NCBI GenBank assembly: GCA_963703555.1
Contig: CAVPEV010000044.1
Location: 1-64,000 of the forward strand
From: CAVPEV01 sp963703555
Lineage (GTDB): Bacteria; Actinomycetota; Actinomycetes; Actinomycetales; Cellulomonadaceae
DNA length: 64,000 nt
Direction of reading: 5' to 3'
Both the position numbers and the translations under genes were made by a program. Of the stretch, positions 1 to 8,226 are shown piece after piece. The notes under the pieces were generated by a model, which saw only the letters and a list, made by a program, of their open reading frames with translations, had not been told where the DNA came from and did no database searches. The stretch's first letter is position 1; the number at the start of each line of letters is the position of its first letter.

Positions 1-355
1 GCTGTGTCAACTTGAGTTGGCCCCGGGGTGACGGCTTGAGTTGGCCCCACCTGGGGTCGTGTTGGGTCGTGGAGGGCGACTTTTCGTCTCGGGGTTCGTG
101 GCGCGGTGGGGCTATCGCTGTTCGCGTAGCGGTGGTTCGTCGCCGTCGGCGCCGAGGAGGATCGCGAAGCGGTCGAGGTCGACTCGGAAGCTCGTAGAGG
201 TCAGCAGAGCCTGGGGTTGCCGACGAAGCGGCTCAGGGACGCGGCGAGGTCGGGTCGCTGCGAGCGATCCGGCCAGGAACGGCAGCAGTCGGCCAGCTGA
301 GGAATCGGTGGCGTGGCGAGCGACGCGGCGAGGGTCGGGTCCAGGTCGTGGTCGG

Positions 356-1214
356 TCATGGGCGTGTCCTGTTCTGGGTCGGGTGGTCTTGGTGGGCTCG
401 GGTGTGGGCGAGGCGGTAGCTCGTGGTCCCGGTCTCGATGATGTGGCCGGCGAACGTGAGGCGGTCCACGATCGCGGTGCAGAGCCGGGGATCGGTGAAC
501 GTCTTCGTCCAGCCGCTGAAGGGCTCGTTGGAGGCCACGGCGATCGCGTTGCGTTCCTCGCGTTCGGTCAGGACCTGGAACAACAGCTCGGCCCCGCGCC
601 GGTCCAGGCCGAGGTAGCCCAGCTCGTCGAGGCAAAGGAGATCCACCCGCCCGTAGCGGGCGATGACCTTGGACAGGGTCCGGTCGTTCTCCGCTTCGGC
701 GAGCTCGTTGACGAGGCGGCTGGCCAGGACGTAGCGGACGCGGTAGCCGGCCTCGGCCGCGGCGATGCCCAGCCCGATGAGCAGGTGGGACTTGCCGGTG
801 CCGGAGTCGCCGATCAGGCAGACCGGGGAGCCGGCGCCCACCCAGGTGCTGGTGGTCAGGGTGGCGATGGTCGCGGGGTTGACGGTGTCGTTGGCGGTGA
901 AGTCGAAGTCCTCCAGGCGTTTCGGTGCGCGGGAACCCCGCTTCACGGACTCGGCGCACGCGTCGTCGTTCGTCGCGGTCGTCGCACTCGGCGAGCAGGA
1001 CCTCGGCCAGGAACGATGCGTAGCTGGCGTGCTCACGTTCGGCGGCGGCGAGGAGCTCGTCGGCGCGGTCGCGGATGGTCGGCAGGTGCAGGACCCGGCA
1101 AGCCGCGTCGATCCCAGTCAACCAGGCCGCCTCCCCGCCGCGACCACGCGCAGGTGCGACGGGACGGGCCGGTGCGGGCGGGACGGGCGGTGCACTGGTC
1201 GTGGTGGTGGGCAT
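356..1214 (-). pseudogene. istB: istB, IS21 transposition helper ATPase, frameshifted
   Basis: IstB is the AAA+ ATPase that helps the IS21 transposase choose and capture target DNA. The N-terminal part (from ATG at 1214, overlapping the istA stop by one base) is in one frame and the rest is in another. The family sequence reads through only if one base is skipped near 920-927, giving an arginine-threonine-lysine-arginine-leucine junction. The second frame holds the Walker A motif GDSGTGKS, a Walker B region LLCLDELGYL and a conserved C-terminus. Without a frameshift during translation only fragments are made, so the copy is probably defective. A sequencing error is the alternative. Confidence 0.8.
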
Positions 1215-2842
1215 CAGATCGCTTCTCCTGTCCGGGGGTGGGGCTGGGTGCTGGCGCGGCGGCGCAGCAGTTCGTCATAGGGGGTCACGCTCGGGGTGGG
1301 TCGCTCGTCGGCGGGCAGGTCCGCGGGGGTGTTGACGCGCTCGGGCAAGGTCAGCACCCCGGACCGGCCGGTGGGGCCGCCCGGGGCGGGTGTGCTCGCG
1401 GCGGCGCGGCGGGCCTCGACCGCGACCACGTCCGAGGTCGCCACGCCCAGGCTCATCGCGGCCTTCATGCCCGTGATGACCGCGGTCGCGGGCAGCCGGC
1501 GGTGCAGGAGCAGGACCTCGATCAAGGTCTTGGTCCCGGCGGTGTCACCGCCCGCGGTGCGCGCTGCCGCCCAGAACGCTTCGTGGGTCGCGGTGAACAC
1601 CCCGGCCTTGCGGGCCTGGGCCAGGGCGGTCGCCCCGGGCAGCGCACCGGGTTTGCGCCCCAGGACCTCCAGGTAGTGGTCCAGGTCGAGGATCTCCCCA
1701 CCGCGCTCGGTGCACCGCGGGTGGGTCGCGACGTGTTTCGGCCCGTCGAACACGAGGACCTCGCTCGCGCGCAGCAGCACGCGCACCCGCCGTCCGATCA
1801 GCTTGGCGGGCACCGAGTACCGGCACTGACGCACGGTGATCCGTGCGTATCGGTCGACTCGCGGCGTCAACGTCAGCCCGGTCTCGAACACCTCTGCCGG
1901 CAGCGGGCGCAGCGTGGGGGCTTCGATCGCGAAGTCGTGCCCGACGCTGTGGGGGCGGTTCTCGATGCGCCGGTCGTCGTCGCGGGCGTCGTAGCCCACG
2001 AGCTTCTCGTTCAGCTCGGCCAACGAGTTGACCCTTGGCATCGGGACCAGGTGCGTGCGCCGGAACCGGCCACCCTCGCCCTCGACGCCACCCTTCTCGT
2101 GCGCGCCGTCCTTGCCCGGGGCGCAGTAGAACGCATCGAAGCCGTAGAACGACCGGAACGTGACCCACCGGGCCGACTCGATCCGATTGCGCCCGAACAG
2201 CACCCGGCTCACCGCGGCCTTGAGGTTGTCGTACCGCACGTGCACGATGGGGACCCCGCCCAGGGACTCCAGCGCGTGCACGTGTCCCTCCAAGAACGCC
2301 TCCTGCCCGGCGGTCGCGAACACGCGGTGCACGGCCTTGCCCGAGTACGACAACCGGAACGTGAACAAGAAGACCTTCGTCTTGACCCCGCACAGCACGA
2401 TCCACAAGTCCGCGAAGTCGACCTCGGCCTCGGCGCCCGGGGCGTGGGTCTGCGGCACGAACACCTCCCCCAGCGATCGGCCGGCCTCGGCCCAGATCTG
2501 CGCACGACGCACCCGCACGTAGTCGCGGACCGTGGAATAGGTGATGTCGTCGAGCTGGTGCTCCTCGACCAACCGGGCCAGCACCCGCCGAGCGGTATGA
2601 CGCTGCTTGACCGGGGCGTCCAGGTCCTCGCGCAGCATCGCGTCGATCGCGGCCCTGGCCGGCTCGAGCCGCGGCGCGGGGCGCACCGGGGACTTGCGTG
2701 CTGGCGGTTCCGGCGACGCCAACGCTTGCCGCACAGCGCGCCGATGCACCCCATACCGGTCCGCCAACCCGCGGATCGAGACGTCCTCCCGACGGGCGTC
2801 CCGGCGAATCGCCTCGAACAGCTCCACCCTCGACCTCACCAT
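1214..2842 (-). CDS. istA: IS21-family transposase IstA
   Basis: The 542-residue product is the DDE transposase of the IS21 element. A helix-turn-helix lies at about residues 20-45 (SIRGLADRYGVHRRAVRQAL). An rve-type catalytic core follows, with its first aspartate in EVDFADLW, a second in the HVRYDNLKAAV region and a glutamate in KGGVEGEG. A C-terminal DNA-binding region with the motif YSVPAKLIGRRV comes last. The frame is intact and of normal length. Its stop overlaps the istB ATG, the usual translational coupling. With istB broken, the element may not move by itself. Confidence 0.9.
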   Translation of the reverse strand: MVRSRVELFEAIRRDARREDVSIRGLADRYGVHRRAVRQALASPEPPARKSPVRPAPRLEPARAAIDAMLREDLDAPVKQRHTARRVLARLVEEHQLDDITYSTVRDYVRVRRAQIWAEAGRSLGEVFVPQTHAPGAEAEVDFADLWIVLCGVKTKVFLFTFRLSYSGKAVHRVFATAGQEAFLEGHVHALESLGGVPIVHVRYDNLKAAVSRVLFGRNRIESARWVTFRSFYGFDAFYCAPGKDGAHEKGGVEGEGGRFRRTHLVPMPRVNSLAELNEKLVGYDARDDDRRIENRPHSVGHDFAIEAPTLRPLPAEVFETGLTLTPRVDRYARITVRQCRYSVPAKLIGRRVRVLLRASEVLVFDGPKHVATHPRCTERGGEILDLDHYLEVLGRKPGALPGATALAQARKAGVFTATHEAFWAAARTAGGDTAGTKTLIEVLLLHRRLPATAVITGMKAAMSLGVATSDVVAVEARRAAASTPAPGGPTGRSGVLTLPERVNTPADLPADERPTPSVTPYDELLRRRASTQPHPRTGEAI

Positions 2843-3045
2843 CTGACCCTCCGACCTCGTCGCGGACGTTCCCGCAACGACGCTGCCGGTGGGGCCAACT
2901 CAGACCGTCACACCCACCACGGCGTGTCGGGAGATGGGGCCAAATCAGACCGTCACACCGCTCAACAACGGCGATCAGGTGGAGCCAGATCAAACCGACA
3001 AGGTGGGGCCAACTCAGACTGTCAGCGCCAGAAGGGCGCAGTTCC

Positions 3046-4113
3046 ATGATGAAGCACGCAAGCGGTCCGGTCTACGCCGGGATCGACACCCACGCCGACA
3101 CCCATCACGTCGCGGTGATCGACAGCCACGGCAGACCGCTGGGTGATGTGCGGGTCCCGGCCACCGCGGCCGGCTACCGCCAGGCCGTGCGGTTCATCAG
3201 CCGGTGGCCGCAGGTGGCGAAGGTGGGCGTGGAGTGCACCGGCAGCTACGGGGCGGGGGTGACCCGCGAGCTGGCCGCGGCCGGTCACACGGTCATCGAG
3301 GTCAACCGTCCCAACCGATTCGACCGTCGCGCTCGAGGCAAGACGGACGTGTTCGACGCGTACTCCGCGGCCGAGGCGGTGATGACCGGGCGGGCCGGGG
3401 CGGCCCCGAAGGGTGGCGACGGGCTGGTCGAGGCCCTGCGGGTGCTACGCACGACCAGGACCTCGGCGTTGCGGGAACGGACCGCGACGATCAACCAACT
3501 CAAGGCGATGCTCATCGCCGGACCAGAGCCCCTGCGGGCCCGCTACCGGGGCCTGTCCAACACTCGACTGACCGCGACGCCGGCCGCCACCCGCCCCACC
3601 AACGCGCCAGTCACCGCCACCGAGGCCACCGCCTACGCCCTGCGCGTCCTGGCCCGCCGCTACCTGCTGCTCTCTGAGCAGATCGCCGATCTGACCGGCC
3701 ACCTGCACCGGCTCCTGGACGACCACGCCCCAGCATTGATGGCCGTCTTCGGCACCGGACCGGACACCGTCGCGCAACTGCTGATCACCGCCGGTGACAA
3801 CCCGGACCGGCTGCGTTCACAGGCTCAGTTCGCCGCGCTGGCCGGCGCGTGTCCGATCCCAGCGTCCTCGGGCAAGACCAACCGGCACCGCCTGAACCGC
3901 GCCGGCGACCGGCAGGCCAACTCCGCGCTCTACCACGTCGTGATCGTGCGCATGCGCTACGACCCCACCACCCGCGACTACGTGGCCCGCCGCACCGCCG
4001 AAGGCCGGACAAAGCTGGAGATCATCTGCTGCCTCAAGCGCTACCTCGCCCGCCAGCTCTACCCACTCATCCGCGACGTCCTACAGCAACCCGCCACAGC
4101 CGCGGCCGCTTGA
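3046..4113 (+). CDS. IS110-family transposase
   Basis: The protein has 355 residues, usual for IS110. The N-terminal DEDD RuvC-like half begins YAGIDTHADTHHVAVID and continues with VGVECTGSYG and the conserved KTDVFDAYSAA. The C-terminal transposase_20 half holds FGTGPDTVAQLL, the region FAALAGACPIPASSGKTNRHRLNR and the expected serine. The start at 3046 (two tandem ATG codons) was chosen because the family begins here; upstream sequence in the same frame is IS21 DNA. The element has no terminal repeats to mark its ends. The IS21 element ends 21 bases upstream of the start, so the non-coding left end of this element, where IS110 members carry their guide RNA, is cut or displaced. Confidence 0.88.
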   Translation: MMKHASGPVYAGIDTHADTHHVAVIDSHGRPLGDVRVPATAAGYRQAVRFISRWPQVAKVGVECTGSYGAGVTRELAAAGHTVIEVNRPNRFDRRARGKTDVFDAYSAAEAVMTGRAGAAPKGGDGLVEALRVLRTTRTSALRERTATINQLKAMLIAGPEPLRARYRGLSNTRLTATPAATRPTNAPVTATEATAYALRVLARRYLLLSEQIADLTGHLHRLLDDHAPALMAVFGTGPDTVAQLLITAGDNPDRLRSQAQFAALAGACPIPASSGKTNRHRLNRAGDRQANSALYHVVIVRMRYDPTTRDYVARRTAEGRTKLEIICCLKRYLARQLYPLIRDVLQQPATAAAA

Positions 4114-4136
4114 CGAATCTCTATAGGAGGGCGAGT

Positions 4137-4346
4137 TCAGCCGGTGAGTGCGTCGCCTGATTCTAAGAGTAGCAGGTCGAGTTTCTCGGCTGGCTTGAGC
4201 CAGTTAAGGGTTTCGCGGGGTCGTGTGTTGAGCAGGTAGGCGACGTTGTCGAGGTCGGTCTGAGAATGCACGGAGAGGTCGGTGCCCTTGGGAAAGAACT
4301 CGCGGAGCAGGCCGTTGGTGTTCTCGTTGGTGCCGCGTTGAAGCGC
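4137..4346 (-). pseudogene. IS30-family transposase, C-terminal remnant
   Basis: The minus strand encodes about 68 residues that match the end of IS30 transposases: RGTNENTNGLLREFFPKGTD, then LLNTRPRETLNWLKPAEKL, ending at a stop at 4137-4139. RGTNENTNGL carries the last acidic residue of the DDE triad. Everything upstream is missing because an IS3 element begins at 4339, and no further IS30 sequence is seen on its other side. This is a dead fragment. Confidence 0.8.
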
Positions 4347-4365
4347 CGCAGGTTTTCGGCCGCTG

Positions 4366-5340
4366 CTATGCGGGTTGCGGCTCTCGGTTGAGGGTCGCGT
4401 AGTGGGCTTGCTCGTACTCCACTGGCGGGACGTTGCCCAGGGTCGAGTGGAGCCTTCGGTTGTTGTACCACTCGACCCAGCCGGCTGTCGCGAACTCCAC
4501 GTCGGCGATCGTCTTGTAGGGGCCGGTGTGGAACACGGTTGTGCGGATGCACTCGGCCTTGTAGAGCCCGTTGATGCTCTCCATCAGTGCGTTGTCGTAG
4601 GCATCGCCGACGGTCCCGATCGAGGGCCGGATGCCCTCGAGAGCGAGGTGCTCGTTCAGGCGCACGGACGTGTACTGGGACCCGGCGTCGCTGTGGTGGA
4701 TCAGCTCCCCGGGGTGGGCGGGGTGGCCCTCGCGGTCCCGCTGCCACAACGCCATGCGCAGCGGGACCATGACCAGGTCGGTGGCCTTGGAGGTCGACGC
4801 GTGCCAGGACACGATCCGTTGGGAGAACACGTCGAGGATGAATGCGACGTAGACCCAGCCGGCCCAGGTGCGGCAGTACGTGAAGTCGGTGACCCACACC
4901 AGGTTCGGTGCCGACGCGGTGAACTGCCGGTTCAGCAGGTCCCCGGCACGGATGCCGTCCTTGGCCTGGATCGTGGTGCGCAGGTGCTTGTCGCGGCGCA
5001 CCCCGGCCAGGCCCAGTGCCCGCATCGCCCGGTCGACCGCGCCCCGCGAGGCGTCCGGAACGCTCGTACGGCGCAGGTGCGCGGTCATCTTGCGCCGCCC
5101 ATACAGGCCCTCCGGGGCCAGCACTCGCTGCCCGGCGGCGTCGGTGGTCCACGCCGCGTTCCGGACCGCGTCCAGCACGTGGGCGTCAGTGAGCGTGCGG
5201 GCGGCGACCCGCCCACGGGCCGACCGCCACGACCGGTAGGTCCGTGCGGCGATCTGGCAGCCCTGCTCGCGCAGGACCCGGCAGATCGACTCGACCGCGT
5301 GACCCTCGGCCCTCATCGTGTCGATGAACCCCATGATCAT
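4366..5340 (-). CDS. IS3-family transposase OrfB (DDE integrase)
   Basis: The 324-residue protein holds the catalytic core. An HTH_21-like region (YGRRKMTAHLRR) comes first, then the rve domain with the first aspartate in WVTDFTYCRTW, the second in LIHHSDAGSQYTS and the glutamate in NALMESINGLYKAE. The C-terminus has the usual WVEWYNNRRLHSTLGNVPP. It begins with ATGA overlapping the OrfA stop, so expression by coupled restart is likely. I see no clear slippery run for the frameshift many IS3 elements use. All catalytic residues are present. Confidence 0.92.
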   Translation of the reverse strand: MIMGFIDTMRAEGHAVESICRVLREQGCQIAARTYRSWRSARGRVAARTLTDAHVLDAVRNAAWTTDAAGQRVLAPEGLYGRRKMTAHLRRTSVPDASRGAVDRAMRALGLAGVRRDKHLRTTIQAKDGIRAGDLLNRQFTASAPNLVWVTDFTYCRTWAGWVYVAFILDVFSQRIVSWHASTSKATDLVMVPLRMALWQRDREGHPAHPGELIHHSDAGSQYTSVRLNEHLALEGIRPSIGTVGDAYDNALMESINGLYKAECIRTTVFHTGPYKTIADVEFATAGWVEWYNNRRLHSTLGNVPPVEYEQAHYATLNREPQPA

Positions 5341-5648
5341 CGGTTGCGGGGGTCGAGTTCCCCCACGAAGAAAACCGTCGCCGCCTTCAAGATCGCGTTG
5401 TCCTCCTCCAGCCGGCGGACCTTCGCCTTCAGCGTCTTGATCTCAGCGAGGTCCTCGCTGTTCACCCCGGTACGAGCACCTGTGTCGATGTCGGCCTGGG
5501 CGACCCACCGACGCACCGACTCCCGGCTCACCCCCAGCTGCTTGGCGACCGCGAACGACGCCGCCGTCACGTTCTGATACTCCCCGAGGTGGTCGTTGAC
5601 CAACCTCACCGCACGCGCCCTCAACTCCGGATCGATCTTCTTCGGCAT
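5337..5648 (-). CDS. IS3-family transposase OrfA (helix-turn-helix)
   Basis: The 103-residue DNA-binding subunit starts MPKKIDPELRARAVRLV. Its helix-turn-helix spans about residues 28-50 (AVAKQLGVSRESVRRWV), and a leucine-zipper-like coiled coil (LKAKVRRLEEDNAILKAAT) at about 72-92 supports dimerisation. It is the first gene of the element, directly inside the right terminal repeat, and overlaps OrfB by four bases. Confidence 0.9.
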   Translation of the reverse strand: MPKKIDPELRARAVRLVNDHLGEYQNVTAASFAVAKQLGVSRESVRRWVAQADIDTGARTGVNSEDLAEIKTLKAKVRRLEEDNAILKAATVFFVGELDPRNR

Positions 5649-5755
5649 GACGACATCCTCCTGGACTCAAACAGGAGCGGCATCAAACCTGCGGCGCTTC
5701 AATCTCCTGAGACTTCACAAGGCCACCAGCGCTACACCACTATCAGGGACGCCAC

Positions 5756-6223
5756 TTGCGGGCGGCCTACCACGCCGCCTCCGCGATCCTGGCCCAGGCA
5801 CAGCTGGAGGTGCTGGCCAAGGAGCCCGAGCGCACCCACCCCGGCGCCGCCGGATCCCTTCACGAGGGCCTGTCCGAGACGCTGACCGTGCTGCGCCTGG
5901 ACATCTCCCCGACCCTGGCCCGCACGTTGCGCTCGACCAACGCCACCGAGTCGATGATCTCCATCGCCCGCACCCACTCGGCCAACGTCAAGAACTGGCA
6001 GAACGCCACCATGGCGCTGCGCTGGTGCGCCGCCGGGATGCTCGAGGCGTCCAACCAGTGCCGCCACCTCAACGGCCACCTGCACCTACCCGCGCTGCGC
6101 ACCGCGCTCGACGCCCACATCGCCGCACAGAATGTCGGCGCCACCAGTCATGATGAACCCGTGATCACCGCCTGACGATCACCAGGACCGCCACCGAAAT
6201 TCCACGGAACCCGGGACAACCTC
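5756..6223 (+). pseudogene. IS256-family transposase remnant (C-terminal third) and its end
   Basis: About 139 residues match the C-terminus of the intact IS256 transposase next door: AAYHAASAI, TLARTLRSTNATESM (the last catalytic glutamate) and MALRWCAAGM. Differences are scattered, so it is a diverged relative and not a recent copy. The first two thirds are missing. After the stop at 6173-6175 comes an end sequence (up to 6223, ending CGGGACAACCTC) that mirrors the end of the intact element. The fragment faces the intact copy. The 50 bases before it (5702-5755) I cannot assign. Confidence 0.8.
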
Positions 6224-6228
6224 GGGCG

Positions 6229-7697
6229 GAGGATGTCCCGTCCGTCGTTGAACTTCGGCGGCGGTCCGTGTGATCGTCAGGCGGCGGTCACAGTGTCATC
6301 CTGACGCACGGTACCGACAGTTTGCGCTGCGACGTGCTGGTCGAGGGCAGCGCGCAGTGCGGGCAGGTGCAGGTGGCCGTTGACGCGGCGGAACTGCTTG
6401 CCTGCTTCGATCATCCCGGCGGCGCACCAGCGCAGCGCCATGGTGCCGTTCTGCCAGTTCTTCACGTTCGTCGAGTGGTTGCGCGCGATGGAGATCATCG
6501 ACTCGATGCTGTTCGTCGAGCGCAGCGTGCGCGCCAGGGTCGGCGACACGCCCAGGCGCAGCACGGTCAGGGTCTCGGACAGGCCCTCGCGCAACGATCC
6601 GGCGGCGCCGGGGTGGGTGCGCTGCAGTTCCTTGGCCAGCGCCTCGAGCTGTGCTTCGGCCACGATCGCCGAGGCGGCGTGGTAGGCCGCGCGCATCCGC
6701 TTGGTGACCGTCGCGGCGAGCTGATCGGGCAGCTTGTCGGCCACGTTTCTGATCTTGTGCAGTTGGCAGCGACCGATCACCGGGTGGTCGAACACTCGCA
6801 CGACCGCGGCGTGCAGCGCCTTGCCGCCGTCGATGCCGACGAAGACCGGCCGTGCCGTGTCCAGACCGCGATCACGCAGCCCGGTCAGCAGATCGGTCAC
6901 CACCCTGGTGTTCTCGGTGGAGCCTTCGGCCAACCCGAGCGGGTGCTTGACCCCGTCGATGCCGATGCCCAGCGCGACCACGCACAGGTGCTCACCGAAG
7001 TGCACCCCGTCGATCATCAACGCCACCAGGTCCAGCCCGGACAGGTCGGCGGCGAGCAGCTGGGCCAGCGCGGTCTGGGTCGCGGCGACGAACCGGCGGC
7101 TGACGGCGGACTTGCTCGTCGATCGAGCCGACTGCTCGACCCGCTGCCCGACCGGCTCGAGCGCGAGCGGGTAACGGCGGGTGGACAGGCCCGCGAGCAT
7201 CCGACCCATCGCCATCCGACCCAACACCTCGGTGGAGGAGAACAACTCGTAGGAGGCCACCGGCAGCTCACCGGCCCCGTCGGTGCTGCACATCCGCGGC
7301 CGGGTCACCGGAACCCGCCGCCCACCCAAGGTGACCGAGCCGGCCTCGGTCCCGTGCCGCACCGCGGTACGCGCTGGGTCGTGCTTGCCCTTCGGCCCAC
7401 ACACCGCGGTCACGTCCTCGGCCATGATCGCCGCCATCACCTGCAGGCCGGTGCCGACCGCGAGCGCGAGCAGCCCCTCTCGCATGTCCTCGGCGATCTC
7501 GGCCATCGACACGCTCACCGTCTCCGGCATGGCGTGGCGCAGCTCGCCGGTCGTCATCGCACGGCTGGTCTGGTACTTGTTGGTCACGGCGGTCCCCTCC
7601 TCGGTCGAACTTCTTGGCGGAAGCCCGACACCTACCACGCGGCAGGCATCGAGCCGGGGACCGCCACCTCAACTTCCACGACTCGCGGGACAACCTC
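6229..7697 (-). mobile_element. IS256-family insertion sequence
   Basis: The element of about 1.47 kb has one transposase gene and imperfect inverted repeats of about 37 bp: GAGGATGTCCCG at 6229 inward, and GCGGGACAACCTC ending at 7697. The exact ends could differ by a few bases. No clear 8-bp target duplication is visible. On the right it interrupts an integrase gene; on the left it abuts the end of an older, inverted IS256 remnant. Confidence 0.75.
6277..7587 (-). CDS. IS256-family (mutator-like) transposase
   Basis: I chose the GTG at 7587 because a GAGGAGG ribosome binding site lies eight bases upstream; this gives 436 residues. The mutator-type DDE core is visible: first aspartate in LVALMIDGVHFGEH, second in PVFVGIDGGKALHAAV, the C/H motif RCQLHKIRNV and the final glutamate in TLRSTNSIESMISI. 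The length and all catalytic residues are normal, so the gene may be active. Confidence 0.9.
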   Translation of the reverse strand: MTNKYQTSRAMTTGELRHAMPETVSVSMAEIAEDMREGLLALAVGTGLQVMAAIMAEDVTAVCGPKGKHDPARTAVRHGTEAGSVTLGGRRVPVTRPRMCSTDGAGELPVASYELFSSTEVLGRMAMGRMLAGLSTRRYPLALEPVGQRVEQSARSTSKSAVSRRFVAATQTALAQLLAADLSGLDLVALMIDGVHFGEHLCVVALGIGIDGVKHPLGLAEGSTENTRVVTDLLTGLRDRGLDTARPVFVGIDGGKALHAAVVRVFDHPVIGRCQLHKIRNVADKLPDQLAATVTKRMRAAYHAASAIVAEAQLEALAKELQRTHPGAAGSLREGLSETLTVLRLGVSPTLARTLRSTNSIESMISIARNHSTNVKNWQNGTMALRWCAAGMIEAGKQFRRVNGHLHLPALRAALDQHVAAQTVGTVRQDDTVTAA

Positions 7698-7955
7698 ACC
7701 CGATCTCGCGGAACACCTTCCGCACGCGCGTGGTGGCTCCCCGCGCTCCAGCGCTCGGGGCTGGACTTCAAGGTGCGGATGCACGACCTGCGCCACGCGC
7801 ACGCCTCGTGGCTAGTGGCCGGCGGCGCCGACCTGAAGACGGTCATGGAGCGGATGGGCCACGCACAGATCATGACGACGCAGCGCTACCTTCACACCCT
7901 GCCCGACTCGGAAGACGCCGCTCTCGCGGCGTTCGAGCGCATTCGGATGCGGTGA
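7695..7955 (+). pseudogene. Phage-type tyrosine integrase, C-terminal remnant
   Basis: The remnant contains the catalytic end of a tyrosine recombinase: MHDLRHAHASWL (HxxR box), ERMGHAQIMTTQRYLH (second histidine and the tyrosine nucleophile), then FERIR at the end. The part next to the IS256 end (PISRNTFRTRV) is in a different frame, and one extra G near 7727-7735 breaks the reading. The N-terminus is gone. It probably drove an older integrative element of this island and is now dead. Confidence 0.8.
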
Positions 7956-8226
7956 CCCTGAGCATGCACGCCGTCGCTCGCTCCGGCCCCTCGGAACTCA
8001 AGCGAGCCGGCTCGCGTGGCGGGAGTAAGTGAGGCTGGCTCGGTTCGGCGTCCGGTGCGGCGCTACGGCTTCCACCTTCGGCGACTTCACCCGGTGGCGG
8101 CCGCATCTACAGGACTGCGTGTCGGCGGCGTATGCCAGAGTTGGTGCGCGACGAACGTTGGAGCCGTAGGAATGCATCGCTGCCCGGTCGGGGCGCATCC
8201 TTCGGCGGCAGTCGAAGGGGAGAACC
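7956..8226. other. Intergenic leader of the defence block
   Basis: About 270 bases separate the integrase remnant from the defence operon. I see no gene in it. The promoter of the large operon must lie here or within the integrase remnant, but no convincing -35/-10 pair stands out. The only clear signal is the purine-rich ribosome binding site AAGGGGAG at about 8215-8222 before the TTG at 8227. Confidence 0.5.

Larger units (their letters stand above)
5..3024 (-). mobile_element. IS21-family insertion sequence
   Basis: The element carries istA and istB on the minus strand. Its ends are imperfect inverted repeats at 5-24 and 3005-3024, both starting with TG and ending in the shared block GAGTTGGCCCC. 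As in other IS21 elements the block is repeated inside the ends, at 36-48 on the left and at about 2891, 2936 and 2981 on the right; these are probable transposase binding sites. No target duplication can be read because only four bases lie left of the element. The roughly 330 bases at 25-355, after the istB stop, hold no gene I can support. Confidence 0.85.
4339..5701 (-). mobile_element. IS3-family insertion sequence
   Basis: The ends are inverted repeats starting TGAAGCGCCGCAGGTTT, at 4339 onward and, reversed, ending at 5701; after two or three mismatches they share a further GCCGCT block. The element is about 1.36 kb and encodes OrfA and OrfB on the minus strand, normal for IS3. The flanks (CGT on the left, ATC on the right) show no 3-4 bp target duplication, so one flank was probably lost or rearranged after insertion. 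Confidence 0.85.

Noticed and set aside
41..3049. A very long open frame on the plus strand across the IS21 element
   Set aside because: It is the antisense shadow of istA and istB, rich in arginine, glycine and proline, with no domain.
6322..7815. Long plus-strand frame over the IS256 transposase
   Set aside because: Shadow of the real minus-strand transposase; no recognisable protein features.
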